NCBI GenBank assembly: GCA_937928455.1
Contig: CALFUG010000402.1
Location: 1 to 9,602 of the forward strand
DNA length: 9,602 bases
Direction: 5' to 3'
Source: an uncultured Clostridia bacterium
GTDB taxonomy: Bacteria; Bacillota; Clostridia; Peptostreptococcales; Anaerovoracaceae
The first letter of the stretch is position 1. Every line of letters begins with the position of its first letter. The notes under the pieces are model-generated. The model was not told the DNA's origin. It ran no database searches and was given only the letters and a program-made list of their open reading frames with translations. A program made the translations under genes and the position numbers. Positions 5,732 to 9,602 of this stretch are shown piece after piece.

Positions 5732-7807
5732 TTATTCTTTATACCCACATTCCTTATTGGAACACGCAATCTTCGAAGTTTTCGTTTTTTTCTCCACCAA
5801 CAAACTGCCACACTGGGGGCATTCCCGCTGTATGGGTTTGTCCCAATACGACTGATTGCACTCCGGGAACCCGGAGCAGCCATAAAATATTCTTCCCGTC
5901 TTCCCTCGGCGAACCACCAAATCTTTCCCGCATGCCGGACACTTTACACCGATGGTTTTTTGGATGGGCTTCGTGTTTTTGCATTCCGGGTACCCGGTAC
6001 ATGCGGCAAACGTACCAAATCGACCATGCTTCACCGCCATGGGTTTCCCGCATTTCTCGCAATCTTCTCCCAGCAACTCTTCTTCGAATTGTACTTTTTC
6101 AATCTTGGCATCGGCTATTTCCAACTCGGTTTTCAGGGTTCCATAAAAGTCCCCCACGATTTTTCTCCAGTTGGCATCTCTCACTTCGACTTCATCCAAC
6201 TTGTCTTCCATATCTGCCGTAAATCCCGCATCTACAATCTCTTTAAAGTACTCTTCCATCATGTCGGTAACAATGAAACCCAAATCCGTGGGTACCAGTA
6301 CTTTTTTCTCCCGTAAAATATATTTTCTATCCAGCAATGTGGCGATGATGGGGGCATACGTAGAAGGCCTTCCGATATTTTTTTCTTCCAAATCTCGCAC
6401 CAAGCTGGCTTCTGTAAACCGGGAAGGTGGCTGGGTGAAGTTTTGCTCTCCGGTCAGGTCCACCTTACGTAAACCTTCCCCTTCTTCCATGGCGGGAAGC
6501 TGCCTATCCTTATCTTCTTCGTTGTTATCACTGTAGACTTTTAAAAATCCATCAAATTTTAGGGTAGAGCCAGTGGCTCGTAGGGTATACGGCCCGTTTT
6601 CTACGTCCACGGCCATGGCATCAAAAACTGCCGGTGACATCTGACTGGCCACATATCGACTCCAAATCAATTTATAGAGGTTGTATTGATCTCGACTTAA
6701 AGAATCTTTGATAGCATCCGGTTCCAAATCCACCCGAGAGGGACGTATGGCCTCATGGGCATCCTGTACGTCCTTCTTTTTATTGGCGAAGTAATTGTTC
6801 CCCCAATATTTTTCTCCAAAATGATTCTCGATAAAACCGCGCGCCATTCCTCTGGCTTCCTCGGATATACGAACGGAGTCCGTACGGATGTAAGTGACCA
6901 ACCCAATGGTCCCATGACCCTTGATTTCACAGCCTTCATACAACTGCTGGGCAATGAGCATGGTTTTTTTCGTGTAGTAATTTAACTTATTGGATGCCTC
7001 TTGCTGCATGCTACTAGTGGTGAAGGGAGGATACGGTCTTTTGGTTCGTTCCTTTCTTTCCACTTTTTTCACCGCAAAATGGCCGGATTCTAAATCCTTC
7101 AGAATTTGTTCCGACTCTGCCTTATCATTTACCGGAATCTTTTCCCCATTCTTTTCCGTCAGCTTGGCGACAAACTGATTTCGTTTTAGGGTTTCTCCCG
7201 TTTTTTCCAATTTGGCTTGAATCACCCAGTATTCCTTGGGAACAAAGTCTCGAATCACCTTTTCACGGTCACACACAATTTTCAATGCAGCAGACTGCAC
7301 TCTTCCTGCCGACAAGCCTCTGCGCACTTTTCTCCAAAGAAGGGGACTGATTTTATATCCCACCAAACGATCCAACACACGCCGTGCCTGCTGGGCATTC
7401 ACCAAACTCATGTCGATGGGGCGAGGATTTTTCAGCGCTTCTTTTACGCTGTTTTTCGTAATCTCATTGAATACCACCCGGCAAGGCTCTGACTCATCCA
7501 TTCCTAACAGAAAGGCCAAGTGCCAACTAATGGCTTCTCCCTCACGGTCCGGGTCCGTTGCCAAATAGATTTTTGAGGCCGCCTTGGCTTCCTTTTTTAA
7601 TGCCTTAATTAAATCTCCCTTTCCCCGGATAGATATGTATTCCGGTTCGAAGTCTTTTTCTGTATTGATACCTAGTTTACTCTTGGGAAGGTCCCTGACA
7701 TGACCTACCGACGCCACCACTTTGTAGTTGGTGCCTAGGTACTTTCCAATGGTTTTTGCCTTGGCGGGAGACTCTACAATAACTAGGATTTTTTTGGGGT
7801 TACTCAT
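5732..7807 (-). CDS. topA: DNA topoisomerase I (type IA)
   Basis: Relaxes negatively supercoiled DNA by transient single-strand breakage, balancing gyrase. The 691 residues match the length of B. subtilis TopA. The TOPRIM domain shows KILVIVESPAKAKTIGKYLG (6-25, catalytic Glu12) and ATDPDREGE (83-91, with the metal-binding Asp85 and Asp87). The active-site tyrosine is Tyr306 in GLVTYIRTDSVRIS (302-315). The C-terminus carries three C4 zinc-ribbon repeats: Cys583/586/603/609, Cys623/626/644/650 and Cys663/666/682/687. The start ATG overlaps the dprA stop region by 8 nt and is preceded by GAGAGG, which lies inside dprA, so expression is probably coupled. Nothing is truncated. Confidence 0.98.
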   Translation of the reverse strand: MSNPKKILVIVESPAKAKTIGKYLGTNYKVVASVGHVRDLPKSKLGINTEKDFEPEYISIRGKGDLIKALKKEAKAASKIYLATDPDREGEAISWHLAFLLGMDESEPCRVVFNEITKNSVKEALKNPRPIDMSLVNAQQARRVLDRLVGYKISPLLWRKVRRGLSAGRVQSAALKIVCDREKVIRDFVPKEYWVIQAKLEKTGETLKRNQFVAKLTEKNGEKIPVNDKAESEQILKDLESGHFAVKKVERKERTKRPYPPFTTSSMQQEASNKLNYYTKKTMLIAQQLYEGCEIKGHGTIGLVTYIRTDSVRISEEARGMARGFIENHFGEKYWGNNYFANKKKDVQDAHEAIRPSRVDLEPDAIKDSLSRDQYNLYKLIWSRYVASQMSPAVFDAMAVDVENGPYTLRATGSTLKFDGFLKVYSDNNEEDKDRQLPAMEEGEGLRKVDLTGEQNFTQPPSRFTEASLVRDLEEKNIGRPSTYAPIIATLLDRKYILREKKVLVPTDLGFIVTDMMEEYFKEIVDAGFTADMEDKLDEVEVRDANWRKIVGDFYGTLKTELEIADAKIEKVQFEEELLGEDCEKCGKPMAVKHGRFGTFAACTGYPECKNTKPIQKTIGVKCPACGKDLVVRRGKTGRIFYGCSGFPECNQSYWDKPIQRECPQCGSLLVEKKTKTSKIACSNKECGYKE

Positions 7808-8723
7808 CTTTTTTCCTCTCTTTTTTGAGACTGTCTTCGTTCAAGCACATATTATATGTAGATTGTTTCCCCTTTGCAACATATATTTTCCCCATGGATG
7901 TCTGAACAAATCCTTTCATTTCCAGAATCGTCACAATTCCATTTACCTCTCCCGCCCCCATTCCCAAGGCACAGCACAGCTCATCCACTGTGATTTCCGT
8001 AGCACCTTCCACTCGTAAAAATACTTTCGCTTCCTTCTCTCCAAGACTCTCCTTTTTCTCCTGAGGCAGGGGGTTTATCCAACCAAAATCCTCCAGCAAA
8101 TCATCCATCACCGCTAAAATTCTTGCCCCGTCATGGATGAGTTTATTGGTTCCAATGGAGCATACACTATTGATATTCCCAGGCAGTGCGTACACTTCAC
8201 GACCCTGCTCTACGGCTCGTTCCGCTGTAATCAATGACCCGGAAGACAACCCGGCTTCCACCACTACGGTAGCCATAGATATTCCACTAATAATTCGGTT
8301 CCTGGCGGGAAAAGTAAACCGGGTGGCATGAACCCCCGGTGCATATTCAGATAAGATTAAACCATTCTCCATTATGATTTTTCGTAAGGAACCATTCTTC
8401 GCCGGATAACAAATATCTGGACCGTTGCCCAACACAGCAATGGTTTTTCCCTCTGCTTTCAAGGCCCCTCTATGTGCGAGAGTATCAATCCCTTGTGCCA
8501 TCCCGCTGACCGTTACAATTCCCGCTTCTCCCAACATATTTCCCAAGGAATAGGCCGCCCACTTCCCATAATCTGTGGGCTTCCGAGTGCCCACCACCGC
8601 CACACAGGGTTGGGACGCCAGGGATATATCCCCCATATAATACAAAATGTTGGGAGGGTCTGGAATCTCCTTTAGCAATCTGGGATAACCTACCTCCATG
8701 GCCGTAATTTTTTTGATTTCCAT
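7800..8723 (-). CDS. dprA: DNA-processing protein DprA, without SAM-like N-terminal domain
   Basis: DprA binds incoming single-stranded DNA during transformation and loads RecA. The 307-residue protein starts directly at the Rossmann-like domain. Family motifs are VGTRKPTDYGKW (44-55), VSGMAQGIDTLAH (72-84), TIAVLGNGPDICYP (94-107), FPARNRIISGIS (138-149), VVVEAGLSSGSLITA (153-167) and REVYALPGNINS (175-186). A winged-helix domain of the DML1/DprA_WH type follows at about 226-285. The usual N-terminal SAM-like domain of about 80-100 residues is missing, and comM ends only 51 nt upstream. The start at 8723 is chosen because AAGGAAG lies 7 nt ahead. The in-frame GTG at 8759 and ATG at 8747 would add 12 or 8 residues but have weaker ribosome sites. 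Neither would restore the missing domain. Confidence 0.94.
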   Translation of the reverse strand: MEIKKITAMEVGYPRLLKEIPDPPNILYYMGDISLASQPCVAVVGTRKPTDYGKWAAYSLGNMLGEAGIVTVSGMAQGIDTLAHRGALKAEGKTIAVLGNGPDICYPAKNGSLRKIIMENGLILSEYAPGVHATRFTFPARNRIISGISMATVVVEAGLSSGSLITAERAVEQGREVYALPGNINSVCSIGTNKLIHDGARILAVMDDLLEDFGWINPLPQEKKESLGEKEAKVFLRVEGATEITVDELCCALGMGAGEVNGIVTILEMKGFVQTSMGKIYVAKGKQSTYNMCLNEDSLKKERKKDE

Positions 8724-8774
8724 CTGGTTGCTTCCTTCTCTCTTCATGTCTCTTTCCACTAATTTATAAGGTGC

Positions 8775-9602
8775 TCATTCTTCCCGGTCCAACGCGCGAT
8801 ACTGGATGGCTTCTCCGATATGTTCCTCTCGCAAAGTGTCTATCTCTTCTAGGTCCGCAATGGTACGGGCCATCTTTATTACTTTATGGTAACCCCGAAC
8901 GGATAATCCCAGCCGTTGAAATGCGCTTTCCAGAAATCTTTTGGCATCACGGCTCATGGGGCAAAATTTTTCCAAAAGGCTGGGAGTAAGAACACCGTTT
9001 CGAACCCAGTCCCTTCGATACCTCTCCTGTTGCACCTTTTCCAGCAATCGAACTTGCTCTCTCATTTTCTCGGATGAGAGTTGGGCGCCGGAGTTTTTTT
9101 CGCCCCACAATTCCCGAGAGGGGACGGGGGGTATTTTCAATTGAATATCGATGCGGTCCAAAAGGGGACCGCTGATTCTGGACTGATAATTTTGTATCTG
9201 CTGGGAGGTGCAACTACATCTATGTCTGGAATCGCCGTAATGTCCACAGGGGCATGGGTTGCTAGCCGCCACCAATAAAATTCTGCAAGGATAGGTTACC
9301 CGGTCTCGGCTTCGGGAAATGGTGACCTCACCGGATTCCAAAGGCTGCCGCATCATTTCCAACACCCTACGGGAAAACTCCGGGAACTCATCTAAAAAAA
9401 GCACCCCGTGATGGGCCAAAGACAGTTCTCCGGGCCGGGGTTGATTTCCGCCCCCCACCATGGCGATGGGAGTAATGGTATGATGAGGAGATCGAAATGG
9501 CCGACTTTGAAGCAATGAGGCGCCTTCTTTCAATTCGCCGGCTACCGAATAGACGGAGGTGACCTCTAATTCCTCCTCCCGATTCATGGGTGTCATAATA
9601 GT
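8775..9602 (-). CDS. comM: ComM/YifB family AAA+ ATPase (Mg-chelatase-like), C-terminal part
   Basis: The reading frame is open to the window edge, so the start and roughly the first 230 residues, including Walker A, lie outside. The visible 275 residues belong to the YifB/ComM family. ComM is a hexameric helicase that promotes branch migration when imported DNA is integrated. Visible motifs, numbered from the edge, are SRPFRSPHHT (33-42), Walker B VLFLDEFPEF (67-76), a cysteine-rich stretch CPCGHYGDSRHRCSC (117-131) and the arginine-finger segment GPLLDRID (145-152). The C-terminal magnesium-chelatase-like domain follows, with SVRGYHKVIKMARTIADL near the end. The stop is at the family's normal end point, so the 3' part is not truncated. 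It is the first visible gene of the operon, with dprA next. Confidence 0.95.
   Translation of the reverse strand, partial: TIMTPMNREEELEVTSVYSVAGELKEGASLLQSRPFRSPHHTITPIAMVGGGNQPRPGELSLAHHGVLFLDEFPEFSRRVLEMMRQPLESGEVTISRSRDRVTYPCRILLVAASNPCPCGHYGDSRHRCSCTSQQIQNYQSRISGPLLDRIDIQLKIPPVPSRELWGEKNSGAQLSSEKMREQVRLLEKVQQERYRRDWVRNGVLTPSLLEKFCPMSRDAKRFLESAFQRLGLSVRGYHKVIKMARTIADLEEIDTLREEHIGEAIQYRALDREE

Noticed and set aside
5184..5855. Plus-strand open frame of 223 codons across hslV and the end of topA
   Set aside because: It is antisense to two certain genes, with no family resemblance and no start signals; a shadow frame.
8724..8759. GTG at 8759 and ATG at 8747 as starts of dprA
   Set aside because: No Shine-Dalgarno precedes the GTG and only a weak one precedes the ATG at 8747; the ATG at 8723 has AAGGAAG at 7 nt and leads straight into the conserved domain.
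1..9602. CRISPR arrays, insertion sequences, phage attachment or inserted elements, including beside the tRNA cluster
   Set aside because: No regularly spaced repeats, transposase or integrase frames, or duplicated tRNA 3' ends were seen; the tRNA cluster is bordered by an intact promoter and a housekeeping gene.

Overview
The window looks like a chromosomal housekeeping segment from a low-to-moderate GC Firmicute, most likely a member of the Clostridia. The evidence is a CodY regulator, the gene order comM-dprA-topA-hslV-hslU-codY, tRNAs with encoded CCA ends, and purine-rich Shine-Dalgarno sequences. Every gene lies on the minus strand, so transcription runs from the right edge to the left edge. 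No mobile element, CRISPR array or foreign-looking gene is visible, and no stretch longer than 300 bases lacks a gene.

Reading in the direction of transcription, the right part (9602 down to 3709) is a compact operon. It starts with the C-terminal half of comM (cut by the window edge), followed by dprA, topA, hslV and hslU. Gaps are 51 nt or less and dprA overlaps topA by 8 nt. ComM and DprA process incoming single-stranded DNA during transformation and recombination, TopA relaxes negative supercoils, and HslV with HslU forms a two-component ATP-dependent protease. The trmFO and xerC genes that sit between topA and hslV in Bacillus are absent.

Next comes codY (3524-2748). It has its own sigma-A type promoter preceded by overlapping candidate CodY boxes, which suggests autoregulation. 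It ends at an intrinsic terminator with a C(UUCG)G loop. The Shine-Dalgarno of the next gene, hflX, begins almost directly after the terminator T-run, and no separate hflX promoter is evident, so hflX and yigZ are probably expressed by read-through. hflX (ribosome-splitting GTPase) and yigZ (YigZ/IMPACT family) are separated by one base.

The left end (695 to 1) is a tRNA operon with a near-consensus promoter. It holds Val(TAC)-Asp(GTC)-Thr(TGT)-Tyr(GTA)-Gly(GCC)-Gly(TCC)-Arg(TCT), the last cut by the window edge.

I see no new multi-gene system here. The points most worth a second look are the CodY effector domain, which appears to lack the branched-chain amino acid ligands of the B. subtilis protein while keeping a near-identical DNA-binding helix; the overlapping CodY boxes before codY; the terminator/Shine-Dalgarno junction ahead of hflX; and a DprA without its N-terminal SAM-like domain.
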